Shown here one piece after another: positions 7,204 through 15,465 of a stretch of DNA of 21,499 nt (position 1 is its first letter; every line of letters begins with the position of its first letter). Position numbers and translations under genes: made by a program. This stretch comes from DASYUM01 sp036001225 (GTDB taxonomy: Bacteria; Methylomirabilota; Methylomirabilia; Rokubacteriales; DASRDR01): assembly GCA_036001225.1 (NCBI GenBank), contig DASYUM010000185.1:1-21499 (forward strand), in the 5' to 3' direction. The notes under the pieces were generated by a model that searched no databases, had not been told where the DNA came from, and worked only from the letters and a program-made list of their open reading frames with translations.

Positions 7204-9309
7204 TCACGCCCGCTCCAGCACGAAGCTCACCGCGAGCGGCAGGGGGCCGGACCACCGCCAGCGGAGCACCGGCGCCGCGTCCCGTACGCCGTAGCGCGGC
7301 GAGACCCAGCCGGTCGCCACCTCCGTCTCGACCGCGAGTGGGGTCCCGTCGGGCTGCCGCCGCGGCCGGCCGAGCCGGATCCGCTGGCGCCCGGTCCGGA
7401 CCAGCCACCCGTCGCCAGCGGGCTCGACGACGCAGGCCGGCGCCAGGGGAAACGTCCACAGCAGCCGGTGGACGCGTCGGCCCCGGGCCGGACCGGCCAG
7501 TTCGTCGGTCACGGCGACGCGGCCGGTCGCCCGCTCGAGGGTGACACTGCGCCGGTGGATGATCGGCTCGGCCAGGCGGCGGTAGCCGTCGTGCTCGGCG
7601 ACCACCCGATCCCCCGTCGGGCCCATCTCGCAGACGAGCACGCGGGGCGTCGCGTCCGGGTAGAGGGTGAACAGGCCGCCGGAGACGAATCGGTTCTGCT
7701 CCTCACCGTCCACCATGACCGTGGCATGGGCGGCCGTGCTCCGGAAGGCGTCGCGGGCAGCCGGATCGGACGTGTAGCAATACGTCCCCGGATCCACCAC
7801 GATATCCTCGCCGCCCAGGTGGACTTCGAGCGCGAGCAGGTCGTTGTGCTTGTGGGTGCCGACGCCCCCGGTCCCGACCGGACCCGCGTTGACGAGCACG
7901 TAATCGGCGCCCGCGCGGAGGACGTAGAGCCCGGCGTCGCGGAGGGCGGCGCTCGCCGGCGGTCGCGCCGGCCGCGCCGCCGGCCGCGCCCAGGCGTGGC
8001 CGCGCGTCCCGCCGAGCCAGAGGGCTTCCGACCAGGCGGGACCGGCGGCGGCCCACCAGTCGTCGCGCTCGAAGAGGAGCGCGCCCGCGGCCAGCAGATG
8101 CCGGTGGTCGCGCGGATCGGCGCCGCCGTAGCCGCTCAGGACGTGGAGACGCCCGTCGTCGGCATCCCCGACCTGGGGCGCCAGGCCGTTCGGCTTCGTG
8201 TAGAGCGCGACACTCGCCACCATGCGCTGAAGCCGCTTCTGGGCCGCCGGCGCCAGCTCGACGCCGTGATGCCGGCCGAGGATGGCCGCCGACAACGCCA
8301 TCTCGGTGACCAGGCGATGGTAGGGGACGCTCGCCTCGTAGTGGAGCCCGTCCCGCCCGACCTGACGCTCGAGCTCCCTCTCGAGCCCGCGCGCGGCGAA
8401 CGCGCGCCACCCGGCGGCCTCTCTCAGCTCGGGGAGGCACAGACCCAGGTAGAAGAGGCCCACGAGGTCGGCGAAATAATGATTGGTGGTGACGCCGTCC
8501 GGGCGCAGCTCGAGGTTGGCCCTGATGTGTCGCCCGTGGGCGAGGAGGCCCGCCAGGCCGCCCTGGAAGAGATCGACGTCGGCGGCCGGCGCGTCGGCGA
8601 GGAGGCCCAGGGTCCACAGCCAGTTGACGGCGCGGATCGCCACGTCCATCGGACAGGCCCAGTTCACGCCGTACTGGGGCGGGTTCGCCGCCAGCCAGTC
8701 GCGGATCTGGGCCACTGCCTCGACGGCGTAGCGCTCGTCACCCGACAGGAGATACGCCTGGGCGAGCACGGGCAGGTGGTGCCCGCGCGAGAGCTCCCAG
8801 GGCACCTTCACATCGACGCCGGGCTGGCGCCCGAAGCGGACGGCGGTGTGGAAGGTCCCCGGGTCCCAGCGGTGGCCGCTCTTGAAGTCGCGGTGCCAGT
8901 CGATGCGGGGGCCGAGCTCCACCCGACCCGAGCCGAGCAGGTCGAAGACGTGGGCCCCGACCCGGTCGGCGGCGGCCAGGGTCGCGTCGAGGGTCTCGGG
9001 AGCGAACTCCTCCAGCGCGACCCGGATGGCCTTGGCATCGTCGGGCCCGCTGGGCAGCCGCGTCCGGAACGCCCGGCGAATCCGCCCGACCGTCATCGCC
9101 AGGTCGGTCGGCGGAACCCCCAGGGCGCGCGCCAGTTCGCCGGGGCCCACCGCCGTCCCCGCCACCGCGGCCAAGAGCCGCCGCCACCCGCGGAGGGGCT
9201 GCCGGCGCACGAGGTGGAGCGCCGCCCGGGCGGTGCGGGCGGGCCCGAGCCACCGGACCCGGGCCCACGTACGACGGACAGGCAGGCTGGCCAACGGCGC
9301 GCCGGTCAC
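7204..9309 (-). CDS. Heparinase II/III-like polysaccharide lyase
   Basis: A 701-residue protein of the heparinase II/III / alginate-lyase superfamily, which breaks uronate-containing polysaccharides by beta-elimination. Residues about 80-350 form the helical N-terminal toroid domain: DWHRDFKSGHRWD (137-149), TTNHYFADLVGLFYLGL (274-290) with the N-H-Y set, and YEASVPYHRLVTE (324-336) with the Tyr-His pair. The C-terminal beta domain has GGVGTHKHNDLLALEVHLGG (481-500) with a catalytic or metal His, and EDIVVDPGTYCYT (501-513). GTG at 9309 is chosen because it overlaps the amidotransferase stop as GTGA; upstream sequence in this frame is a shadow of that gene. I see no signal peptide, so export is unclear. 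A low-complexity linker near 440-453 is encoded by a 12-base tandem repeat. In EPS loci such lyases are thought to tailor or turn over the polymer. Confidence 0.9.
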   Translation of the reverse strand: MTGAPLASLPVRRTWARVRWLGPARTARAALHLVRRQPLRGWRRLLAAVAGTAVGPGELARALGVPPTDLAMTVGRIRRAFRTRLPSGPDDAKAIRVALEEFAPETLDATLAAADRVGAHVFDLLGSGRVELGPRIDWHRDFKSGHRWDPGTFHTAVRFGRQPGVDVKVPWELSRGHHLPVLAQAYLLSGDERYAVEAVAQIRDWLAANPPQYGVNWACPMDVAIRAVNWLWTLGLLADAPAADVDLFQGGLAGLLAHGRHIRANLELRPDGVTTNHYFADLVGLFYLGLCLPELREAAGWRAFAARGLERELERQVGRDGLHYEASVPYHRLVTEMALSAAILGRHHGVELAPAAQKRLQRMVASVALYTKPNGLAPQVGDADDGRLHVLSGYGGADPRDHRHLLAAGALLFERDDWWAAAGPAWSEALWLGGTRGHAWARPAARPARPPASAALRDAGLYVLRAGADYVLVNAGPVGTGGVGTHKHNDLLALEVHLGGEDIVVDPGTYCYTSDPAARDAFRSTAAHATVMVDGEEQNRFVSGGLFTLYPDATPRVLVCEMGPTGDRVVAEHDGYRRLAEPIIHRRSVTLERATGRVAVTDELAGPARGRRVHRLLWTFPLAPACVVEPAGDGWLVRTGRQRIRLGRPRRQPDGTPLAVETEVATGWVSPRYGVRDAAPVLRWRWSGPLPLAVSFVLERA
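7967..7990. repeat. 12-base tandem duplication inside the lyase gene
   Basis: The unit gccggccgcgcc occurs twice head to tail with no mismatch (7967-7978 and 7979-7990). It encodes part of an Ala/Arg/Pro-rich stretch of the heparinase-like protein, near residues 440-453, between the helical and beta domains. It is in frame and adds four residues, so it may be a polymorphic linker. Confidence 0.7.
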
Positions 9310-11246
9310 GGGCGCCCGGCGGCGGCCGCCTCGATCCGCGCCGGCATGGGCCGGGCTTCGATCCAGTGCCGGTGCCAGAGGGCGAAGTTCAGGAGATACC
9401 ACGTCTTGGCACCGTGCCCGCTCGCGAGGAGCCGCTCGATGGCCGCCGGTTCGAAGTAGGGCTGCTCGGCGGCGAAGGCGGTCAGCACGTCCCGGACGAC
9501 CGGACCCAGCTCGGTGAGGAGCCACTCGGTCACCGGGACCTGGAAGCCTTGCTTGGGCCGGTGGACGATGGCGGCCGGCAAGAGGTCGGCCACCGCGCGC
9601 TTGAGCAGGTGCTTCAGCTCACCGCCCGCGACCTTCAGCGCCTGGGGGACGCCCATCGCGAATGAGACCAGCTCGTGGTCGAGGAACGGCACCCGCGCCT
9701 CCACCGCGGTGGCCATCGTCATCTTGTCCACCCGCATGAGCAGCAGCTCGGGCAGCCGGAGCCGCAGGTCGAGGTACGCCATCCAGGCGAGGTCGTCGTC
9801 AGGGAAGGGGCTTCGCTCCCGGAAGCGCTGGAGGTAGGCGGCCACGACCGCGTACGAGCTGAGGGACCCGACCCGGTCGAGCACCCCGCGCCGGAGCAGC
9901 CGGCGCTTCTCGGACTCGAAGAAGGCCTCGGCGCCGCCCCAGAAGAGACTCTGGCCGGCCGCCACCCGCCGGGCCGCTTCGCCGATCGGCGCCCCGTCCT
10001 GGCCGAGGGCGGCGAGGGTGGCGGCGGGGAGGCGGCGGACCGGCGCCGGGAGCCATCCCAGGCGCCGCGTCCACGCCATCGCCCGCAGAACCCGCCGCCA
10101 GCGTGGGTAGCCACAGAACAGCTCGTCGCTCCCCTCGCCGACCTGGCACACGGTCACCCCGTGGTCCTTGGCCAGCCGGGCCACGAAGTAGACCGGCACG
10201 CAGACCGGATCGGCGATGGGCTCGTCCTGGTGATGGACGAGCGTCGGCAGGAAACCGATCAGGTCGCGGACCCCGATCCGGACCTCGTGGTGGCGGGCGC
10301 CGAAGCGGGCGGCCACCTGGCGGGCGTAGGCGAACTCGTTGTATCCCTCGGCCCCGTCGAACCCGATCGAGAACGTCTCCACCGGCCGGTCCAGGAGCTC
10401 GGCCATGAGGGCGACGTTCGTGCTGGAGTCGAGCCCGCCCGAGAGGAAGACGCCGAACGGGACGTCGCTCACCATCCGGTAGCGCACTGCGTCGCGCAGC
10501 AGGGCCAGGAGCCGCTCGGGGACCTCGGCCGCCGCGCTCGGTCGGATCGGCGTCACGTGGTCGAAGACGTCCCAGTACTCGTCCTCGCGGCGCGTGCCGT
10601 CGGCTTCCATGGTGAGCGTGTGTCCGGGGGGCAGCTTGTGGATCCCGGCGAAGAGCGTGGCCGGGGCCGGTGTGGTGAGGAACGAGAGGTAGTGGTAGAG
10701 GCTCGGCACGTCCACCGTCCGCGGCAGGCCGGGAAAGGCGAGCAGCGCCTTGATCTCCGACGCGAACAGGAAGCGGCCACCGTGCACGGCGTAGTAGAGC
10801 GGCTTGACCCCGATCCGGTCGCGGGCCAGCCAGAGCCGGCGGGTCGTTTCGTCCCAGATCGCCAGCGCGAACATGCCCCGCAGCCGGTGGAGCATCTTCG
10901 CCCCCTCCTCGGCGTAGAGGGCGAGGAGCACCTCGGTGTCGCTGCGCGAGCGGAAGGGGTGGCCGCGCGCTTCGAGCTCGGCCCGCAGCTCCCGGAAGTT
11001 GTAGACCTCCCCGTTGTAGACGGCGCGGTAGCGGCTGTCGGGGCTGGCCATGGGCTGCCGCCCGGCCGGGCTGACGTCGAGGATGGCCAGCCGCCGGTGC
11101 CCCAGCCCGAGGCGTCCGTCCGCGCTCACGTAGACGTCGGCGTCGTCGGGGCCGCGGTGGGTCATGGTGTCGCGCATCCGGGCGAGCAGCCCGGCGTCGA
11201 GGCCGCCGGGGCCCCCGTAGTCGAAGACGCCCACGATCCCGCACAC
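9306..11246 (-). CDS. asnB: Asparagine synthase-like glutamine amidotransferase
   Basis: A 646-residue class II glutamine amidotransferase with an asparagine-synthetase domain. The start must be the GTG at 11246, because the nucleophile Cys2 has to follow the initiator (MCGIVGVFDY). The glutaminase domain shows THRGPDD (29-35), GHRRLAI, YNGEVYNF (77-84) and SDTEVLL. The synthetase domain has the ATP PP-loop SGGLDSS (269-275) and GEGSDELFCGYPRW. All key residues are present. In polysaccharide loci such proteins often do not make asparagine but amidate a sugar carboxylate; Pseudomonas O-antigen amidotransferases such as WbpS are the model. The dehydrogenase and lyase in the same transcription unit suit this reading. 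It begins 2 bases after the regulator stop and overlaps the lyase as GTGA. The symbol reflects family only; free-asparagine synthesis cannot be ruled out. Confidence 0.93.
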   Translation of the reverse strand: MCGIVGVFDYGGPGGLDAGLLARMRDTMTHRGPDDADVYVSADGRLGLGHRRLAILDVSPAGRQPMASPDSRYRAVYNGEVYNFRELRAELEARGHPFRSRSDTEVLLALYAEEGAKMLHRLRGMFALAIWDETTRRLWLARDRIGVKPLYYAVHGGRFLFASEIKALLAFPGLPRTVDVPSLYHYLSFLTTPAPATLFAGIHKLPPGHTLTMEADGTRREDEYWDVFDHVTPIRPSAAAEVPERLLALLRDAVRYRMVSDVPFGVFLSGGLDSSTNVALMAELLDRPVETFSIGFDGAEGYNEFAYARQVAARFGARHHEVRIGVRDLIGFLPTLVHHQDEPIADPVCVPVYFVARLAKDHGVTVCQVGEGSDELFCGYPRWRRVLRAMAWTRRLGWLPAPVRRLPAATLAALGQDGAPIGEAARRVAAGQSLFWGGAEAFFESEKRRLLRRGVLDRVGSLSSYAVVAAYLQRFRERSPFPDDDLAWMAYLDLRLRLPELLLMRVDKMTMATAVEARVPFLDHELVSFAMGVPQALKVAGGELKHLLKRAVADLLPAAIVHRPKQGFQVPVTEWLLTELGPVVRDVLTAFAAEQPYFEPAAIERLLASGHGAKTWYLLNFALWHRHWIEARPMPARIEAAAAGRP

Positions 11247-11248
11247 GG

Positions 11249-11863
11249 TCAGCTCACCGATCGTCCGGCCGCCGGCGGGCGCAGCGTGACCACGCGGCCG
11301 GGGGCGACCCCGCACGCCTCCAGCTCGGCCACGAGCTTGCCCGGCGGGTCGAGCGTGGCCAGGACCAGGCAGTCGTACTGGTCGCCGGACACGTCCCGCA
11401 GGTCCCGCACCGGGTGTCCGAGGAACGCCTTGCCCCCGCCGCCGTCGAGGAAGAGCACGGGCTCCAGGCCCAGCTCCTTGAGCGTCAGGTACGCCAGCTC
11501 GGCGGCCTCGCCGGTGCCGTAGAGGGCGATCCGTTTCCGGCCATCCCGCGCCAGTGGACCCAGGGAATCCCGGAGCGTCTGGCGGGCCTCGGCGTAGAGC
11601 CGGACCGAGTAGCGCATGTACTCGTAGGTCAGCCGCGTCTTCTCGGTCAGGCCCTGGGGCGTCAACAGGTACTTGATCCGGTTGGGCGGGATCGTCGTGA
11701 CCTTGATGTATCCCTTGCGGGCCAGGCGCTTCAGATAGAGGTTGGCGAGGCCGAGGGCGATGCCGAGCCGCTGGGCGAGGGCGCGCTGGGTGACCGGCCG
11801 TTCTTCGGCGAGGGTCAGCAGGATCTCCAGCTCGCGGCGGGCCCCGGGATCCACGGCGTTCAA
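11249..11863 (-). CDS. Winged-helix (MarR/EPS-type) regulator fused to a Rossmann-like domain
   Basis: A 204-residue protein with two parts. Residues about 8-75 form a winged helix: ELEILLTLAEERPVTQRALA, recognition region LGLANLYLKRLARKGYIKV and a wing ending in KYLLTPQGL. This resembles the MarR-like regulators found in EPS loci. A helical linker (76-108) leads to RIALYGTGEAAELAYL (111-126), a glycine-rich Rossmann start, then VLFLD (136-140) and GKAFLGHPVRDL (144-155). That second half looks like the C-terminal nucleotide-binding domain of sugar C-methyltransferases and of PglD-like proteins. I infer a transcription factor sensing a nucleotide sugar. The longest frame starts with TTG at 11863, inside a perfect palindrome; a GTG at 11854 is an alternative. 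Neither has a Shine-Dalgarno sequence. It leads the ten-gene downstream unit and is separated from the ligase gene by 48 bases. Confidence 0.82.
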   Translation of the reverse strand: MNAVDPGARRELEILLTLAEERPVTQRALAQRLGIALGLANLYLKRLARKGYIKVTTIPPNRIKYLLTPQGLTEKTRLTYEYMRYSVRLYAEARQTLRDSLGPLARDGRKRIALYGTGEAAELAYLTLKELGLEPVLFLDGGGGKAFLGHPVRDLRDVSGDQYDCLVLATLDPPGKLVAELEACGVAPGRVVTLRPPAAGRSVS

Positions 11864-11872
11864 GGATTGAAC
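11858..11872. promoter_or_regulatory. Perfect palindrome, candidate autoregulatory operator
   Basis: GTTCAA-gga-TTGAAC is a perfect 6-3-6 inverted repeat. It covers the TTG start of the winged-helix regulator and overlaps the candidate -10 element. Size and position suit a dimeric MarR-type repressor binding its own promoter. Binding itself is inference. Confidence 0.5.
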
Positions 11873-11892
11873 AGAGCGTCGGGCCCTGTCAA
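11866..11892 (-). promoter_or_regulatory. Candidate sigma-70 promoter for the regulator-led operon
   Basis: In the only clear gap inside the 17-kb gene block, the minus strand reads a perfect TTGACA (11887-11892) followed 15 bases later by TTCAAT (11866-11871, four of six matches to TATAAT). The spacer is shorter than the ideal 17. The predicted start of transcription would fall within a few bases of the GTG at 11854, which would make the message leaderless or nearly so and would agree with the absence of a Shine-Dalgarno sequence. Confidence 0.42.
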
Positions 11893-11911
11893 GCGAAAAG
11901 CGGCCGCGCGC

Positions 11912-13951
11912 TCAGGGAAAGACTGGCGCGGTCGAAGGCCGGGTCCGCCCCTCGCGGTCCACCCACTCGATCCGGGCGAGCGCCACGCCTAGCGGGCGGA
12001 CGTCCTCGGTCAGTCCCAGGACCCACGGGACGAACACGTAGCCGACCCGCAGGCGCAGGAAGATCACCTGGCCGACCGGCTGCTCGACCGGAATGGTGAC
12101 CGCCCGCCAGCCCGGCGAGTCGATCACCACCTCGGCCGCCGGCCGGCCATCGAGCCAGACGGAGACCGTCTGGGGCCGGAGTCCGACCAGCGGAATCGGG
12201 CAGGCCAGGCGCAGCCGGAGGGCCGAGTCCTCTACCCGGAGCAGGGCCGCCACGCTCCGGTGCGTCCAGCGGACCTCGTCGGCGTCGAGGTATTCCTTCT
12301 GGTCGTAGAAGCCGGACAGGTACCCGGGGCGAACGGGTTGCCCGGCGACGGTGTGAACGCGGACGCCGAGGGCCAGAGCGAGGACCGCGAGGAGCGCACC
12401 CCATCCCCAGCGGGGAAGCCGCAGCCGCGCGCTGGACGAGGCCAGGCCGGCCAGGATCCCGAGCGTGATCCAGAAATACAGCTGCATGGATCGCATCAGG
12501 AGGGTGTAGTGGACCCAGCCGTAGGTCAGCCACGCGCCGAGCGAGATCAGGACGAAGAGGCTCGCCGCGCGCGCCGGCCCCGGCCGGCGCACCAGCCGGA
12601 GCGCCGGGACCGTCACGGCCCCGACCATCAACAGGTAGGCGACCAGACCGAGCGCGCCTTGCTCGGCGAGGAACTGCGCGTAGGTGTTGTGGGCCGACCA
12701 CGATCCGTTTTGCATCGCCGGGAGCCACGAGTAGTACTGGAAGAAGTGGGCGAAGCGTCCGGTCCCCACGCCGAGCAGGGGATGATCGACGAACATCCGG
12801 CCCACGACCTCCAGCAGGTGCGTCCGCACGACGTGGCCGTGCCGCCACAGCATCCCGAGCTTGTCGAGCGCCGCCGCTCCGATCGGGGTCGAAACGAGGA
12901 CGATGGTGGCGAGCCCGAACCCCCCCGCGACGGCGCCGGCCAGGATCCGTCCGCCGCGCCGTTCCCCTTCCCGGAGCCCGATCGCGACCACGGCCAGCGC
13001 CAGTAGCTCGAGGAGAAAGACGACATAGGCGCCGCGCTGGTAGGTGGCCAGGATCGTGTAGCCACTGAACACGACGACCGCGAGCGCCAGCCCGGTCATC
13101 GCCGGCCGCGTGCGTTCGACCAGGAGCCAGCCGGCCAGGGGCAGATAGGTGACGGCATACTGCGTGTAGTAGTCGGTATTGGTGCCGAGGGCTGAAAAGC
13201 CGCCCCCGGCCTGGCCGTGCAGGTAGGCGCTCAAGAGCGAGCGCGCGCCGACCGGCCGCCCGCCCCAGTAGAGCCAGAGGCCCGCGACCATGACGCCGCC
13301 GTAAATGAGGGTCGCCGCCAGGATCAAGCGGGGCAAGCGCTCCGGCCACCAGCGTTCGTTGGCGGCCAGCAGATAGAGGCCCAGGCCGCTCACGACGTTC
13401 AACACGGTCCGCACGTAGAAGAGGTTCGCCCGCACCTCGCTGCGCCGGATGCCCTCCAGGATCTCGGCCGCCGACGACAGTCGCAGCTCGAGCCAGATCT
13501 CGCGCAGATTGAGCGGGAGCGCGACCACGACCACCAGCGCGAAGAAGAGCAAGAAGGGCGCGTGCGGAAAGGCGAGGGCGCGACGGCGAGCGATGACCGG
13601 CACCAGCCCGCGGAGCAGCGTGCCGTAGACCAGGACTTCGAGCAAGGAGAAGTAGGGGAGGAAGTCCTCGCCGTTGAAGAAGGGCGGCAGCAGGAAGAGG
13701 AGGACCAGCCCGTTGGTCGGCGACAGGGCGATGGCGCCGGCGAAGACGGCGCCGACCACGATCGCCATCGCCGGCTGGGTAGCCGGGCCCCACCGCACGT
13801 GGAGCGCGACGGCGACCAGCGCGAGAAGCCCGATGGCGCCGGCCAGGACGACCGGGTCGATGGCGCGGGGGCGGGCCACCGGCGCGATCACCCTCGCCCA
13901 CGTCGCGGCCGGGAAGAGCGCGGTGGTCTTCGTCGAGCCGGGCCGCGTCAC
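11912..13951 (-). CDS. O-antigen ligase/polymerase family membrane protein with C-terminal soluble domain
   Basis: A 679-residue integral membrane protein of the Wzy/WaaL family. Many hydrophobic segments run from about residue 30 to 545. The large periplasmic loop region contains HPLLGVGTGRF followed by SWSAHNTYAQFLAEQGALGL, the Wzy_C signature with the HN pair and the E-x-G turn. The protein would either polymerise repeat units or ligate finished glycan to an acceptor in the periplasm. In a locus with ABC-2 export, ligation is more likely, because ABC-exported chains are normally polymerised in the cytoplasm. The last 130 or so residues are soluble and rich in predicted beta strands (VSVWLDGRPAAEVVI, VIFLRLRVGYVFVP), which makes the protein longer than the usual 400-450. 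GTG at 13951 overlaps the GT2 stop as GTGA. Confidence 0.88.
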   Translation of the reverse strand: MTRPGSTKTTALFPAATWARVIAPVARPRAIDPVVLAGAIGLLALVAVALHVRWGPATQPAMAIVVGAVFAGAIALSPTNGLVLLFLLPPFFNGEDFLPYFSLLEVLVYGTLLRGLVPVIARRRALAFPHAPFLLFFALVVVVALPLNLREIWLELRLSSAAEILEGIRRSEVRANLFYVRTVLNVVSGLGLYLLAANERWWPERLPRLILAATLIYGGVMVAGLWLYWGGRPVGARSLLSAYLHGQAGGGFSALGTNTDYYTQYAVTYLPLAGWLLVERTRPAMTGLALAVVVFSGYTILATYQRGAYVVFLLELLALAVVAIGLREGERRGGRILAGAVAGGFGLATIVLVSTPIGAAALDKLGMLWRHGHVVRTHLLEVVGRMFVDHPLLGVGTGRFAHFFQYYSWLPAMQNGSWSAHNTYAQFLAEQGALGLVAYLLMVGAVTVPALRLVRRPGPARAASLFVLISLGAWLTYGWVHYTLLMRSMQLYFWITLGILAGLASSSARLRLPRWGWGALLAVLALALGVRVHTVAGQPVRPGYLSGFYDQKEYLDADEVRWTHRSVAALLRVEDSALRLRLACPIPLVGLRPQTVSVWLDGRPAAEVVIDSPGWRAVTIPVEQPVGQVIFLRLRVGYVFVPWVLGLTEDVRPLGVALARIEWVDREGRTRPSTAPVFP

Positions 13952-15462
13952 CGGGCGGAGGCCGTCGGCTCGCCGGGCCGGCCAGCGAGGGCGGCCTCGG
14001 CGGTGCGCCGGCCCCGGTCGAGCCAGGCCAGACGATCGGCCTCGAAGCGGATCTCGTTGTTGCGGCGGTGGAGCGTGATCCGGACCTGGGCCGGGAACGG
14101 CAGACCGTAGCGGTCACGGCCGACCAGGCGCAGGAAGAGCTCGTAGTCCTCGCAATAGCTCATGGCCGGGTCGAGGCCGCCGACGGCCAGGAAGCGGGCC
14201 CGGCTGACGGCCACTCCCGAGTTGTTCAGGACGTTGCCCTGGTGGTAGAGGGTCTCCCAGTCGCAGCGCGGCGGTCGCGCCGCCACCAGGCGGCCCTGGA
14301 TCCAGTGGTCACGGTCGATGTTCACGAACTCGACCGTCTCCGGATAGAAGAGACAGCAGGCCGGGTCCGCGGTCCGGACGCGGTCGGCCAGGCGCGACAG
14401 GAAGCCCGGCACCTCGAGGGCATCGTCGGAGTCGAGGAAGACGATGACGTCGCCGCTGGCGGCGAAGGCCCCGATGTTGCGGGGGATGTTGGCGGCGCCG
14501 TACGCGGCCGGCAGGAGCACGACCTGCTCCCGGTAGCGCCGGGCCTTGAGGAGACGGCGGATCTTCGGGAGCAGGGCCAGGGTCTCGGGCGGCGACCCAT
14601 TGAAGACCAGGACCAGCTCGCACCACGGGTAATCCTGGTTGAGGACCGACCCGACGGCCGCCACCAGCTCGTCGGTCCGGTCGTAGACCGGCAGGACCAC
14701 CGAGAAGCTCGGCGCCTCGCGATCCACCGCTGGCGCGGCCGCGGCCGGACCGAGGAACTCCCAGGAGCGGTGACGGACCGCCGCTCCCAGGTTCCGCGCC
14801 ACCGTCCGGCCGGTCTCCGGGAACGTGAACCCCAGCGTCTGGATCCCATCCCCGGCCACCCCGACACGGCCGATCTCCGCGTCGGCGATCGCGAGGGCGG
14901 GCGACCCGGGGTCAGCCCCGGTAATCACCTCGAGGCGGGGGTGCCGGAACGCGAACAGGTGGTAGAGGAAGGCCAGCGCCAGGGGGTCGGCGGCCAGCGT
15001 GGAGGGCTGCACCTCCACCCGGCACGACGGTCGCCCCGCCTGGCGACAGCCGTCCCCGGCCGCTTCCGCCAGCCGCCAGGCGTAGGCCTTCACCAGTTCC
15101 GCCACGCGCGGATCAGGCAGGAGAGTGTCCAGGAGCGGGTGGCGTGGCGGCTCGCCCGGAGGCCGGTCGATCACGTCGAGCGCCGCCAGGACGACCGCGC
15201 GAATCGTCCCGTCGGCGCCCGAGTCCGGTCGATCGGGGGCGGGCGTCGCCGAGGCCACCAGTCCGGACAGGTCCCGCACTCCCGATGGCGTGCCCGCCGC
15301 CGCGCGAGCGCCGAGGCGGTCGGTGGCGACCGTGGTCTCGCCGGCCAGCCGCGCCAGAAGCGCGCGGCTCACCTTGCGCACCACGGCCGTCCCCCCCTGG
15401 TGCCGCCAGACCGAACCGACACGCCCGGCCAGGCGCACCCATTCGGCCACCCGCCCGCTCAT
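13948..15462 (-). CDS. Family 2 glycosyltransferase with a 250-residue N-terminal extension
   Basis: A 504-residue glycosyltransferase. The GT-A catalytic domain begins at SFSVVLPVYDRTDELVAAVG (252-271), with VFNGS (287-291), the nucleotide-sugar motif IVFLDSDDALEVPGF containing the D-x-D set (D344, D346, D347), GGLDP and CEDYELFLRLVG, where the ED pair is the usual catalytic base region. Residues 1-250 contain no motif I recognise. They are mixed helix and strand and could be a second, degenerate domain. The ATG at 15462 lies 3 bases after the ABC ATPase stop. Its position directly after the transporter suggests it builds or caps the exported chain. Donor and linkage are unknown. Confidence 0.88.
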   Translation of the reverse strand: MSGRVAEWVRLAGRVGSVWRHQGGTAVVRKVSRALLARLAGETTVATDRLGARAAAGTPSGVRDLSGLVASATPAPDRPDSGADGTIRAVVLAALDVIDRPPGEPPRHPLLDTLLPDPRVAELVKAYAWRLAEAAGDGCRQAGRPSCRVEVQPSTLAADPLALAFLYHLFAFRHPRLEVITGADPGSPALAIADAEIGRVGVAGDGIQTLGFTFPETGRTVARNLGAAVRHRSWEFLGPAAAAPAVDREAPSFSVVLPVYDRTDELVAAVGSVLNQDYPWCELVLVFNGSPPETLALLPKIRRLLKARRYREQVVLLPAAYGAANIPRNIGAFAASGDVIVFLDSDDALEVPGFLSRLADRVRTADPACCLFYPETVEFVNIDRDHWIQGRLVAARPPRCDWETLYHQGNVLNNSGVAVSRARFLAVGGLDPAMSYCEDYELFLRLVGRDRYGLPFPAQVRITLHRRNNEIRFEADRLAWLDRGRRTAEAALAGRPGEPTASAR

Positions 15463-15465
15463 CGC

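Noticed and set aside
7126..9459. Long plus-strand open frame of about 777 codons opposite the lyase gene
   Set aside because: It is rich in Arg, Gly, Pro and Glu without any domain motif, lies exactly antisense to the lyase, and is the expected by-product of very high GC. The minus-strand protein has clear family motifs.
11889..14117. Minus-strand frame of about 742 codons overlapping the ligase gene
   Set aside because: It is another frame of the same DNA with Arg/Pro/Gly-rich sequence and no membrane segments, while the accepted frame shows the Wzy_C motif.
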